Below, in pieces: positions 18,353-29,900 of a DNA stretch of 64,000 nucleotides; the first letter of the stretch is position 1; each line of letters opens with the position of its first letter. The DNA is from Vibrio profundi (GTDB lineage Bacteria > Pseudomonadota > Gammaproteobacteria > Enterobacterales > Vibrionaceae). The stretch is from assembly GCF_005281835.1 (NCBI RefSeq), contig NZ_RZIS01000006.1, positions 213,808-277,807 of the forward strand, written 5' to 3'. The position numbers were made by a program, and so were the translations under genes. The notes below the pieces were generated by a model. The model made no database searches, was not told where the DNA came from, and saw only the letters and a list, made by a program, of their open reading frames with translations.

Positions 18353-21300
18353 TTACTGAGCTTCTTTCCTTAGCTTCTCAGGTAACTTAAACTCTCCTCG
18401 GCTACGAGAAAGTTCTTTCACCGTCGGCGAATCCAGTGGGCCTTTCACCTCATAATTAACTTGAGTAAAGACTTCAACCACAGGTGAAATCACCGTCGTA
18501 ATGGCCAGAACATACAAAGCAGTTTGAGGGGTAACCGCAAACGCTGTGAGTACCGGAATTCCCGAGGTAATATCTGGAGTAAAGTTAACTTCCGCATCCA
18601 CTAATCGCGTATTCAAATCAGCTAAGCCGCTGATTTTCATTTCACCCGCTACGGCGTCCATATAAATATCATTGGTGACAAAGACGCCATCTGCAATTTC
18701 ACCGCTGCCCGTTATCGAATTAAAAGCCATACCTTTATCGAAAACATCTGAGAAATCGAGCTGCATCTTACGAATGATGGAATCTAAACTGAATAAGCCA
18801 AGTAGACGCGCAGCACCGCTTACATCGGAAATGATTCCTTTGCCGAATTTGGTTTTTGCAGAACCATCTAGCGTTGTGGTATCAATTCCCCAAGGAGAAC
18901 CATCCCATGTCGCCTGAGCTTGAAGCTCAAACGGCGCTTTTTGAATCCCCGATGTCACCCCAAAGCGCTCCATCAAATCAGTGTTATTGTCGCCCTTCAC
19001 ATCGATATCGAGTTTGGATTGGCTAACGTCACCATCCAGCTTCCACCAGCCGCTCATATCCAGCTCGGTACTACCACTACGAACTTGAATATTTTTCCAT
19101 TCTAAACGATCACCTTGACGCTGAAGGTCAACGTTCACTTTACCCACTTTATAACCTTGTAGCCAAAAGTCATCGATCAACAAAGTAATGTTTGGTAACC
19201 CTTCATGGATAGAACGATCAAAATCCGAAATCAAAGGTGCACTCTGATCTTTAACCTTTAACAGTGGCTCTGGATCTTTCTGTTCACTCCATTCAGGGAC
19301 AAAGATGTGCAGCCTTTCTAAAGATACGGTTAAGTCATAAGGGGCAAGATAATTGATGTCCCCTTCCACCTCTTGGCTAGAAACCTCCATTTGCCACGCA
19401 AGGTTCTTTTTACGCGCACTCAGGTCGACATCATTCCATTTGATTCCTGCCAAAGTAACTTCTTTACTTTGCAGCGTCACTCGACTTGGCATTGGAATTT
19501 CAGGCGTATTCATTTGGCTTAACACAGCATCCGACGTGTCTGCTGGCGCCTTAAAAAATTTAGCCCATTCATCCACATTAAAAGTATCGGTTCTAACTAA
19601 AGCATGGTGCCCTGCGACAGGACTGATTTTAAAACCGCCTCTTCCCAGTACTAAGTTAGTTGCCGTTAATACAGGCGTATCACCTGTAATATCAATTTCG
19701 GCTTGGTATTTCGTATTAGGCAGTTGAACTCGTGCGGTAATTGACTCTTGGTTCCCTGACGCTTGTAGCCTAGCGGAACCTTTTTCTTGGCTCTGCTTCG
19801 TTAAAGGGTAAGGATACTCACTCGCGATAAATTTCAGATCCGACTGTAGATCCAGTTGATAGGTAAAGCCTATGTCATTCAACTGTATGTCAATGCCAGC
19901 TTGCCAAGGTGCATGGCCTGAAACCGGATCGAGCCAGCGTTCACCGATGTACGGAACCAAAGGCTCAACATCCCAATCTCCAAGTACATCGATTCCAACA
20001 GCATAGCCTAAGCCGTCGTTTTCCCCTTTGAAATCAACGGAAATGGCTTGCTCTAATAACTCTGCGGCTAGACCATTCGCTGTCACTACATCGTTATCAA
20101 ATTCAATGCGACCCGTAACGTTCTCCAGCGTCATCGGCGGCGCTTCAATTTCCACATGATTCCCAAGTAAATCAGCATAGCCCCACGCTCTTGGTTCAAT
20201 GTCTGGATTAAATGGTATATTCAATTGAAATTGAGAATTCACAGTGCCGCTCACCTGCAGCGCAGTTAGTGCTGCACCGACAGAATCTACCAGCGGCGTC
20301 GAAGTCATGTAATCACGTACTGCATTACCAGAAGCAACCGCAGTCGCTTCAATTTCGATATGACCATCAGACGCAAGATCAGGAATGCGACCAGTAATAC
20401 GTTTACCAGTCACATCCATCAACTGTGCCGAGCGAGAGTCGAGATGCATGGCTTCATTTTCAAAGAGTAAATCAAGCTGCAAATCGGTTATTGGTGGCCA
20501 AGCTGTATCAAAACTGAACTTCGCGTCTTCTAAACCAACCCACACTTGGAAAATACCGTCATTATTCTTATATGGGAATTGCGCAAGTTCACCATGCCAC
20601 AGTAATTTTACCGTTTCGGCACGACCTGCTTGAATCGCCGTTGAAAGGTAGTCGGTTAAGTCTTGCCCTAATGCTAATGTGGGTAGGTAGCGCCATGTTT
20701 CACCAGCATTGTAGGCGTCCGCTTCGCCATAGAAAGACAAGAACGCATTTCCCTCTTTAGGAAAATCTAACCTAAAGGCACCTAGCACTTGCAAATCCGG
20801 TGTTGCCGCGGTGACTTTGTCTGACCATAAACGCCAGCCGTTTTCGTCACTTTGCCAAACGATGTCAACTAGACCTTGTTTGATGTTCAGCGGCGCTTGA
20901 AACACTTCACCATAAGGGAAGACATCGTCAATGACAGACACCGTCGCTTTTGCTTCGTTGACGGTGCCAGAAACCGAGCCAGAAACATGATGGAAACCAG
21001 GCAGTAAATCCCATTGCTGCATCGAAGCTTGCGAAATATCTGCGGAATATCTCAGGCTTTCAATCCCTTCCCCCATCGATACTCTAATATCTTCAATCAA
21101 ACCGCCAGGATTCAAAGTAGTCAGCATATCGCTTGAACTTGCCGATTCTGGCAGTAACTTCACTAACGGAGTCAGTGCGTTAATATCAAGCTGAGAGACA
21201 TTGAGTTGCCAAAAATCAGATTGCCAGTTGAAAGCGATGTCTAGTTCTGGCCATTCAATATCGTCAGTGCGCAAGTTAAGTGAGTGACCATTCACTTGCC

Positions 21301-22225
21301 ATCCATTATCGACAGGAGAAAGCCTAAACACTCCCGACTCAACAATCAGATCGTGCTGCGTACCTTCTATCCAGGATAACTCTGATGGTAATAGTTCTAC
21401 ATACGCGTCAACCGGCTTACTATTTTGTAACGTAATCCAGCTATTTAAGCTTACATTTCCGGTTTCAATTCCCGACTCTGTTTGTATATAACGGGTTAAC
21501 CAAGGCTTGACGGACACTTGTTCGGCGCTGATGTAGAACTCTCCTGTCACATCCGCTAATGAACCATTATCGACAAAGTTAGCACTTACTGACAAAGAGT
21601 TAAGGTCGGCATCCGCAACGCTCAACACCCCTTCAGCTAAATGATGGCGGCCTGAATTACGCCACTTTAAATGCTCAATATCCAATTCCCGCTCTTCTCC
21701 AGAGATCGCGGTATATATGATCTGCGAGTCTTTAAGAGTGAAATCAATAAGAGTTCTAAGTAGCAAATTGTCGAGCTCAGTGACTATGTTAGAAGCGGTT
21801 TTTTCTTCAGATTCCGAAGCTGGTTTAGGGTTGGCGCCTAAAATATCCACAGAGCGCACATCGAGATGTAACTGATTCATAGTGAGATCAGTGACGACAG
21901 GGCGCAGCGTGAGTATTGATTGAATCAAATCAAATTCAACCTCTAAGCGCTCGACAGCAAAATGAACATCTTGGTTACGAGGAAAGTTAGCTTTAACACC
22001 TTGAAGTGCTATTGAAGGATGAGTGTTACGCCAGAAGCCACTCACATCATTGATCGTAAACTCGAGACCTGAACGGTCATTAACCCAAGTTTCAATTTCC
22101 GATTGGTATTTATTTAGATTAGGTAAAGCAACGCGTAAGGTTGTTACCGCTACAGCTAAGATCACCAAAGCTGTAACGACTAACCATAAACACGCTCGCA
22201 GTAAGCGAATAACACTAGGGCTCAC
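18353..22225 (-). CDS. yhdP: YhdP family protein (AsmA-like, TIGR02099)
   Basis: 1290 residues from a GTG at 22225, close to E. coli YhdP (about 1270). One N-terminal transmembrane helix (about residues 8-30) anchors a very large periplasmic region rich in beta strands, and the C-terminus has TSGIPVLTAFAVTPQTALYVLAITTVISPVVEV, split here only for reading: the segment starts near residue 1225. In E. coli, YhdP with TamB and YdbH supports phospholipid transport to the outer membrane. It begins 10 bases after the rng stop and is part of the same operon. Confidence 0.93.
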   Translation of the reverse strand: MSPSVIRLLRACLWLVVTALVILAVAVTTLRVALPNLNKYQSEIETWVNDRSGLEFTINDVSGFWRNTHPSIALQGVKANFPRNQDVHFAVERLEVEFDLIQSILTLRPVVTDLTMNQLHLDVRSVDILGANPKPASESEEKTASNIVTELDNLLLRTLIDFTLKDSQIIYTAISGEERELDIEHLKWRNSGRHHLAEGVLSVADADLNSLSVSANFVDNGSLADVTGEFYISAEQVSVKPWLTRYIQTESGIETGNVSLNSWITLQNSKPVDAYVELLPSELSWIEGTQHDLIVESGVFRLSPVDNGWQVNGHSLNLRTDDIEWPELDIAFNWQSDFWQLNVSQLDINALTPLVKLLPESASSSDMLTTLNPGGLIEDIRVSMGEGIESLRYSADISQASMQQWDLLPGFHHVSGSVSGTVNEAKATVSVIDDVFPYGEVFQAPLNIKQGLVDIVWQSDENGWRLWSDKVTAATPDLQVLGAFRLDFPKEGNAFLSFYGEADAYNAGETWRYLPTLALGQDLTDYLSTAIQAGRAETVKLLWHGELAQFPYKNNDGIFQVWVGLEDAKFSFDTAWPPITDLQLDLLFENEAMHLDSRSAQLMDVTGKRITGRIPDLASDGHIEIEATAVASGNAVRDYMTSTPLVDSVGAALTALQVSGTVNSQFQLNIPFNPDIEPRAWGYADLLGNHVEIEAPPMTLENVTGRIEFDNDVVTANGLAAELLEQAISVDFKGENDGLGYAVGIDVLGDWDVEPLVPYIGERWLDPVSGHAPWQAGIDIQLNDIGFTYQLDLQSDLKFIASEYPYPLTKQSQEKGSARLQASGNQESITARVQLPNTKYQAEIDITGDTPVLTATNLVLGRGGFKISPVAGHHALVRTDTFNVDEWAKFFKAPADTSDAVLSQMNTPEIPMPSRVTLQSKEVTLAGIKWNDVDLSARKKNLAWQMEVSSQEVEGDINYLAPYDLTVSLERLHIFVPEWSEQKDPEPLLKVKDQSAPLISDFDRSIHEGLPNITLLIDDFWLQGYKVGKVNVDLQRQGDRLEWKNIQVRSGSTELDMSGWWKLDGDVSQSKLDIDVKGDNNTDLMERFGVTSGIQKAPFELQAQATWDGSPWGIDTTTLDGSAKTKFGKGIISDVSGAARLLGLFSLDSIIRKMQLDFSDVFDKGMAFNSITGSGEIADGVFVTNDIYMDAVAGEMKISGLADLNTRLVDAEVNFTPDITSGIPVLTAFAVTPQTALYVLAITTVISPVVEVFTQVNYEVKGPLDSPTVKELSRSRGEFKLPEKLRKEAQ

Positions 22226-22235
22226 AAAACATCCA

Positions 22236-23705
22236 TTACATCATGACAACGTCAAACTGTTCCTGAATATAAAGAGGCTCAGCTTGAATCTTCACTTGCT
22301 TACCAATGAAGACTTCTAGCTCTGCTAATGCGTGAGACTCATCACCTTCTAAAGTTTCAGCAACGGCAGGCGACGCGTAAACAACAAATTTATCAGCGTC
22401 ATACGCACGATTTACTCGTGTGATCTCACGAAGTATTTCATAACAGACGGTTTCCACCGTTTTGACGCTACCGCGACCTTCACACGTAGGACAGCTTGAA
22501 CACAAAATATGTTCAATACTTTCACGGGTACGCTTACGGGTCATCTCTACTAAGCCTAGCTGAGTAAAGCCGTTAATATTGGTTTTTACGCGATCTTTAT
22601 CTAACGCAGCTTCTAATGAAGTGAGTACACGCTTACGATGTTCTTCTGAAATCATATCGATAAAATCGATAATGATGATCCCACCAAGATTGCGCAGACG
22701 AAGCTGGCGGGCAATCGCCTGAGTCGCTTCGACGTTGGTATTGAAAATCGTCTCTTCGAGATTACGACGGCCAACAAACGCCCCGGTGTTGATATCGACC
22801 GTTGTCATCGCTTCTGTCTGATCGATAATGAGATAGCCACCCGATTTGAGCTCAACTTTACGATCAAGAGAACGCTGAATCTCGTTCTCGGTGTCGTACA
22901 TATCGAAAATAGGTTTATCGCCTTCATACAGCTCTAACTTGCTGGTTAGCTCTGGTACATATTCCGACGTAAATTCTTTTAAATTCTCAAATTCTTGGCG
23001 TGAGTCGACTTGAATCTTGCTAAGTTCGGTACCAACAAAGTCACGAAGAATGCGCTGCGCTAACCCTAGCTCTCCATACAAGCGAGAACGTGCTTTGTGC
23101 TTACCGCGGCGCTCTAATACTTTTAACCATAAGCGCTTCAAAAATGCAGCATCTTGAGAAAGTTCGTGCTCGTCAGCCCCTTCCGCGGCAGTTCGAATAA
23201 TGAAGCCACCATGCTCATCACAGTAGTGAGACACTACTTTCTTTAGACGATTACGTTCCGATTCACTTTCGATTCGCTGTGATACGCCGACATGACTTGC
23301 ACCAGGCATAAAGACTAGATAACGAGAAGGGAGGGTAATATCAGTCGTTAGACGTGCACCTTTAGTACCAAGCGGATCTTTCACCACCTGGACAACGATA
23401 TCTTGGCCTTGACGCACCAACTCTGAAATATCGCGAACTTGGAATTGTTTCTTTTCGTTTTCGGCAACACATTCAGTATGAGGAACAATATCTGACGCGT
23501 GTAAAAAAGCCGCTTTTTCTAAGCCAATGTCGACAAATGCCGCCTGCATTCCTGGAAGCACTCGACTGACTCGACCTTTATATATATTTCCAACTAGACC
23601 ACGTCGAGCATCACGCTCTATGTGTATTTCTTGAAGGACTCCACCTTCAATCATGGCCACACGAGTTTCACTCGGGGTCACGTTCAACAGCAACTCTGCA
23701 CTCAT
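22236..23705 (-). CDS. rng: Ribonuclease G
   Basis: 489 residues, the E. coli RNase G length. It matures the 5' end of 16S rRNA and cleaves some mRNAs. The S1 domain lies at about residues 35-125 (GNIYKGRVSRVLPGMQAAFVDIG). The catalytic aspartates are in MTTVDINTGAFVG and IIIIDFIDM. The zinc-link motif appears as CSSCPTCEGRGS near residue 405. The large C-terminal scaffold of RNase E is absent, which separates it from rne. It lies between maf and yhdP, as in E. coli. Confidence 0.97.
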   Translation of the reverse strand: MSAELLLNVTPSETRVAMIEGGVLQEIHIERDARRGLVGNIYKGRVSRVLPGMQAAFVDIGLEKAAFLHASDIVPHTECVAENEKKQFQVRDISELVRQGQDIVVQVVKDPLGTKGARLTTDITLPSRYLVFMPGASHVGVSQRIESESERNRLKKVVSHYCDEHGGFIIRTAAEGADEHELSQDAAFLKRLWLKVLERRGKHKARSRLYGELGLAQRILRDFVGTELSKIQVDSRQEFENLKEFTSEYVPELTSKLELYEGDKPIFDMYDTENEIQRSLDRKVELKSGGYLIIDQTEAMTTVDINTGAFVGRRNLEETIFNTNVEATQAIARQLRLRNLGGIIIIDFIDMISEEHRKRVLTSLEAALDKDRVKTNINGFTQLGLVEMTRKRTRESIEHILCSSCPTCEGRGSVKTVETVCYEILREITRVNRAYDADKFVVYASPAVAETLEGDESHALAELEVFIGKQVKIQAEPLYIQEQFDVVMM

Positions 23706-23726
23706 TAGCGCACCTCAAAAATTAAT

Positions 23727-24293
23727 CTATAAGAATTCGTGCAAGAGCTGGTCAGTTTCAAATAAAGGCAAACCTACTACAGAGTGAAAACTACCTTCGA
23801 TTCGGGTGACGAAACGTCCCCCTAACCCTTGAATGCCATAACTACCAGCCTTGTCGCATGGTTCCCCTGATAACCAATATTGTTCTATTTCTTTTTCACT
23901 TAGGGGCTTAAACCATACATCAGTCGTTACTACGACTGTTCGCTGATTTTGTTCAGAGACTACCGACACTGCGGTCATCACTTGATGCTGTGCATCAGAT
24001 AATTGATTCAGCATTCTTCTACAGTCTTGGTAATCTCTTGGTTTTTCCATGACTTGATCATCAATGACCACCACGGTATCAGAGCCAATTACAATCGAAC
24101 CTTTTTCAGCCAATGCCAACCCCGCATTTGCTTTATCCAGAGCTAGTCGTTGAACATACTCTTGAGCAGGTTCTTGTTCTTGTTTTACCTCTTCCACATC
24201 CGTAACGATCACGGAAAACGAGTAGCCAAGTTGCTCAAGCAACTCTTTACGACGCGGAGAACCAGAGGCCAATACCAATTTTTTGTCAGTCAT
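23727..24293 (-). CDS. maf: Maf-family nucleotide pyrophosphatase (YhdE type)
   Basis: 188 residues. The Maf signature is at the N-terminus (LVLASGSPRRKELLEQLG), and IGSDTVVVIDDQVMEKP and KAGSYGIQGLGG follow in the usual order. YhdE-type proteins hydrolyse dTTP, UTP and modified derivatives to monophosphates, a housecleaning role. It follows mreD by 5 bases and precedes rng by 21 bases. Confidence 0.95.
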   Translation of the reverse strand: MTDKKLVLASGSPRRKELLEQLGYSFSVIVTDVEEVKQEQEPAQEYVQRLALDKANAGLALAEKGSIVIGSDTVVVIDDQVMEKPRDYQDCRRMLNQLSDAQHQVMTAVSVVSEQNQRTVVVTTDVWFKPLSEKEIEQYWLSGEPCDKAGSYGIQGLGGRFVTRIEGSFHSVVGLPLFETDQLLHEFL

Positions 24294-24298
24294 TTTTG

Positions 24299-24790
24299 TT
24301 ACCTAACATGCCAATGTCGACGAACTCGTCTCATTAACAAAAACATCCACGGCCAAAGTATACAGTTAATCAAAGCACTCCAAAGAGATAATGGATTGAA
24401 TACAACGTCCTGGATCAAATATTCACCAAAGAATATCAACACTTCAAACAATATAGTGAGAGCGGCAATGATCATCGCTTGCTGCCATAACGCCATATTT
24501 CGAATCACAAGGAAATTCAAAGCGATAATATAAATAACGATCGACATCATCATGCCACGGATGCCAAGCGTTGAGCCGATCAACAGATCCCACAACAAAC
24601 CTAAAATCAATGCAGACCCCACGTTCACTCGATGCGGTAGTGCTAACACCCAATAACAGGTGACGAGTAACAACCATGATGGGCGCAGTAAATCTAAGCT
24701 GCCAGGCCATGGAATAGTTTGCAGAATCAAAGCAATTAGGAATGAGCAACCAATGGCTAACTTACTTCTCAAAACACTATTGGCCATCAT
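24299..24790 (-). CDS. mreD: Rod shape-determining protein MreD
   Basis: 163 residues and strongly hydrophobic, with about five transmembrane helices (ALILQTIPWPGSLDLLRPSW, then LALPHRVNVGSALILGLLWD). These are the family's most conserved parts. It belongs to the elongasome with MreB, MreC, RodA and PBP2. The start overlaps the end of mreC by 14 bases, indicating translational coupling. Confidence 0.95.
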   Translation of the reverse strand: MMANSVLRSKLAIGCSFLIALILQTIPWPGSLDLLRPSWLLLVTCYWVLALPHRVNVGSALILGLLWDLLIGSTLGIRGMMMSIVIYIIALNFLVIRNMALWQQAMIIAALTILFEVLIFFGEYLIQDVVFNPLSLWSALINCILWPWMFLLMRRVRRHWHVR

Positions 24791-25664
24791 TACCCTCGAT
24801 TAATACTTGATTTACGTTTGCTTCATCTGCTTGCTTCTGGCGGTCTTCATTTGGCCAGATCAGCAGTAAATAACGTAGGCGATCAAACTCCACAACTGGT
24901 GTCGCTTTGATTGCCGCAAATTCACGTTGAGGGTCGTAATTCACCGACTTGACGTAAGCAACTGGGTAGCCTTCAGGATAAATGCCCCCTAAACCAGAGG
25001 TCACCAGTAAATCTTCTTCTTGGATATCAGTACTGGTCGGGATGTGCTCTAGCTGAATTTCGTCAACTTTACCGTTACCTGAAGCTATAACTCGAATATC
25101 ATTACGGATCACTTGAACTGGAATGGCATTATTGGCATCGGTCAGTAGCAATACTCGGCTGTTATGCGCAGCAACAAAAGTCACTTGACCAACTATACCC
25201 TTCTCATTGATGACAGGTTGTCCTTCATACACTCCATCAATCTGACCTTTATCAATAACCACCTGATGGCGATAAGGCGACGTATCAACGGCCATTACTT
25301 CAGTTACGACCTTCTTCTCATCTCGGATAAATGGAGAGCCTAGTAATTTACGTAAGCGTTGGTTTTCTTCACGATACTGATCCAACAAAATCATGTCGCT
25401 TTTAAGACGCAACACTTCGCGCTTCAATACATAGTTAGAATCAATAAGACCTTTACGAGTGTTAAAGCGGTCATACACCCCATCAAACATGCTACGAGGC
25501 AAATTGGCAGCATATTGAATAGGCGCAACCATACTGTTGAGTAAGTAACGCACACTAGAGAAAGCATCTAAACGACTATCAGCCAGCATAAGGCTGGCTG
25601 ATAATGTTACTGCAAAAAATAGGCGCAATTGTAGAGAAGGGCCTCTACCAAAAATTGGCTTCAT
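24777..25664 (-). CDS. mreC: Rod shape-determining protein MreC
   Basis: 295 residues. One N-terminal membrane helix (about 10-28) is followed by a coiled coil (about 70-105, LKREVLRLKSDMILLDQYRE) and the two beta-barrel domains (SPYRHQVVIDKGQIDGVYEG, and the TSGLGGIYPEGYPVAYV stretch). It bridges MreB and PBP2 in the periplasm. The C-terminal tail is shorter than in E. coli MreC. The 66 bases between mreB and mreC hold a CTAG repeat array, whose last unit (CTAGGA) may supply the ribosome-binding site. Confidence 0.96.
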   Translation of the reverse strand: MKPIFGRGPSLQLRLFFAVTLSASLMLADSRLDAFSSVRYLLNSMVAPIQYAANLPRSMFDGVYDRFNTRKGLIDSNYVLKREVLRLKSDMILLDQYREENQRLRKLLGSPFIRDEKKVVTEVMAVDTSPYRHQVVIDKGQIDGVYEGQPVINEKGIVGQVTFVAAHNSRVLLLTDANNAIPVQVIRNDIRVIASGNGKVDEIQLEHIPTSTDIQEEDLLVTSGLGGIYPEGYPVAYVKSVNYDPQREFAAIKATPVVEFDRLRYLLLIWPNEDRQKQADEANVNQVLIEGNDGQ

Positions 25665-25673
25665 TCTATATTT

Positions 25674-25717
25674 GGTCCTAGAAACTAGGTCCTAGGCCCT
25701 AGATTGTATCTAGAACC
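25674..25717. repeat. CTAG heptamer array between mreB and mreC
   Basis: Five CTAG tetranucleotides occur in 36 bases, at 25678, 25685, 25692, 25699 and 25710. The first four are spaced exactly 7 bases apart. Units read CCTAGAA, ACTAGGT, CCTAGGC, CCTAGAT. It lies in the untranslated gap of an otherwise tightly packed operon. Confidence 0.8.
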
Positions 25718-25730
25718 TAACCCTGGATTA

Positions 25731-26783
<1,053 letters not shown>

Positions 26784-26826
26784 TCATCCTGCAAGAATTA
26801 GAAGACAAAAATTGCACTAAATGTAC

Positions 26827-26855
26827 CAATGCCTTGCTGTAACGGCAAGGCATTG
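26827..26855. repeat. Perfect 11-bp inverted repeat between mshQ and mreB
   Basis: CAATGCCTTGC (26827-26837) and GCAAGGCATTG (26845-26855) flank 7 bases. It may end msh transcription or shape the mreB leader. No T-run is present on either strand, so an intrinsic terminator is not proven. Confidence 0.6.
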
Positions 26856-26924
26856 AAGTATAAACATGGACTGAAACCCGCATTTTCTTACAGATTCCTA
26901 ACTTAAGACTCGTTATTTAAATTA

Positions 26925-29900
26925 TCACTGACCCGTAAGGCGACTTTCCCCTCGATAAATCACACGATCATTTCCGCGATAAATGCCAAAAGTGACGACT
27001 GAAGAAGGATCTTGCTCGTTAGCAACATCAGTATCCCAAAAGTAACGCAGCCAAGGAGTGCTACTCATGTCTTGCCATAACTGAATCTGCTCTCTGATTT
27101 CAACGCCAGCAGCTTGCGCAGCCGTCAGTGCGGTAGACTCACCATCATTAACCGTAGCAGTTCCACCAAATGTCACGGTTGTTGTCGTACTATCTGGTGA
27201 CCACAAAATATCACGTTGACTATGAGCGCCAGTGACCTCAGTTGCTGTATCATCAGTATTAGTGACAAAACCATTCCCACTCCAATATTCCGCTCTTAGT
27301 GGAATATTCAAAGTTGACCCGGCATTCCCTCCTACATCGTCAAGATCAATTCTCCCAAAGCGAACATCTGGTTGCTCCGTCAACCTTTGCCCATCAGCGG
27401 TGAATACAACTGGGTCTACATTCCCTGCAGCAACGACAAGAGAAATGTCTGACGGCGTAGTTAAAGCAGTATCTGCCGTACTGCCATTTAAATTGTATGG
27501 ACCATCTTCATAGTCAATTGCCGCGTCTAGCTTTTCCCAACAAATACTTGTGACATCCCCGCAATCACCACTTGGAGTAAAGCTGAATTCACCTATACTG
27601 CCTGCCGCGATATTCCAATCACCGTCACCAAATTCAGGTGAGATGAACCGATCTGTAAAATCACCTAACTCTGATAAATTGAAACTAGCACGCAAAGCAT
27701 TCGCATAGTTATCATGGGCATAATTTAAAATAGGATCTTCATTAGCGTCTAATGCTTCTACTTCAAATTCTACCATTTGAAAATTCTGTCCCATGTAGAT
27801 GTAGCTTTGATTGTCTGGTTCAGTCCAAGTTTGATCCGAAAGTCTAAAAAAACCAGGAAAAAATCGGCCAACAGAGCGAGTACCACTATCAATCGTTTGA
27901 GAGAGATAGGTATTATTCGAGGTTGCAATCACAGCTAAGCTTCCCACCTCATTCACGGCCAATCCTGGATAAGGAATATGCTGCTCAGTACCCGTTCCTT
28001 CGCCATCAGTATTGGTTCTTGTTAAGGTTCCAGACAACTGTAATTGCACGCCACCGTCAGGTGTAAAAGTGCCATCAGACAATGTCATTGACGCGGAAGT
28101 GGCCCCTGTTAAGAAAAAGTTTTGAGTAATATCAGCATCGCAAAGGCTTAGACCACCATTAAGCGTATTTACCGGTGAAGACCCATCCCAATTTGACTGC
28201 CACACCACAGGCCTTAGGCGCAGCTCAAAGGTATCCCCGGCAGCCACGTAACCATTACCGTTTGTTGAAGTCCCTGAAATATCCGCACCGCTTTCTTCAC
28301 AAATGGCAAATGTCCATGGTCTAACAAATACATTCACGACACCCTCTAACGCATCCCAGTCACCACCACTGTCATCTTCACAGTCATAACCAGCCGGGCA
28401 CTCGAAATCAGGATCAGATAGAACGAAGCTTACCTCTCCAGATTCGACATAATTTACGCTACCGCTAGACTGCGCAGAATTGTCAAAAGTAAAAGTAGCT
28501 GAGCTGTTACTCCACGAAGTTCCGCCATCTCCCGATACTTGCAAGTTACCATCAATAGCACCTTGCGCTGATGTTGGTTGAACTAACGTGAAATCAGAAA
28601 TAGTCAGCACTTTATCGCCGCTATAACCAGAGACCGGCGTGACTGAGTCATTTTTACAGGCTAAAACTTCTAGATCAAAGCTCGCATCTTGTGCGGCGAT
28701 CGCGTAAACGTTGCTAGCTTCAAATTTGTATAAAGAGACTAGGAAATCACCTGAATCATTTTGGCTAGAATCCGAAGCCAATTCAGCGTCAATAGTATAT
28801 GTTCCAATGGATGATGCATTAAGTGCAAGCGTCAAAACACCAGATGAATTTGTGGCATAAGAATTTCCACCATTACTTGAGCCTTCAATGACACTGGAGA
28901 CGGATAAACCACTCGGTAAAGTCACATACACGTCAACTGACTGGGTTATCGCATTCCCCGAAGTATCGGTCACTGTCACGGTAACTTCAGGAGTTTCACA
29001 TAGTAACGAGAAGTCTTTACTTGGGGTAAGCACCAATTGGTAATCTGTCGGAGGACTATAACAACTATTCTGCCCAAGAATCACAGTATTAGCGTCATGT
29101 ATGGTGAGATCATTGGTAACAACAGAGCCGCCAATTGTCCCTCCATTATTAAACTGAATGGAATCAAACAAGAGGTGAGCATTGACCACGGCTCCTGATG
29201 CAATATTAAATACCGCATTAGCTTCTGGGCCATAAAAGATCAAATCATCGCTCACATGATCATTATTTACATCTGCAGGGTTATTAAACGTCAACTGATC
29301 TTTGATCAAAATTGCGGACTTAGAACTCACCTTAATATTATTATTCGTACTGCTAAAGGTTAAGGATTTGAAATAATGGTAGGTGTTAGCCCCCACAGCT
29401 AAAGTGACATTTTCACTGTTCGATGTAAAAGTGCCGATATAGACCTTTTTATTATCCGGGAAACGATATTCGACAGGGTAATCACTACCGCCATAGCTCA
29501 AGGTTAACGAGTTCAGATCTACATTAATGTTGATGATGCCATCACCTTGACCTGCAGGATGACATACGTCACCGACAAGCGCAGCATCACAAGTGCCACT
29601 ACCGTTATCTTCGTCAGGTCTTGAGCTATAAAAAGCCACATCACCAGTTAATGCGGGGAAGTTTATAGGAGGAAGTTTATCGGCATCTACTTTTGTTCCT
29701 CCAGTCGTACAAGTTCCTGATTGGCAAGTATACTGATAGCTAGAGTAGTCAGTTAGGTTATCAAACCCCATTTCAATGTTCTGACAATCCGCCTCACTAG
29801 GTGAGCAGTGTTCCGCACTCCAACCGCCAATGAAATATTTCAAAGATTCGCCATCAGGGAAGCTAGGCGCATTATTAAATGTTATTTGTGAACCAGATTT

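Noticed and set aside
24444..24749. 101-codon frame within mreD on the same strand
   Set aside because: It is a shifted reading of mreD, whose own frame gives the expected membrane protein in the expected operon position.
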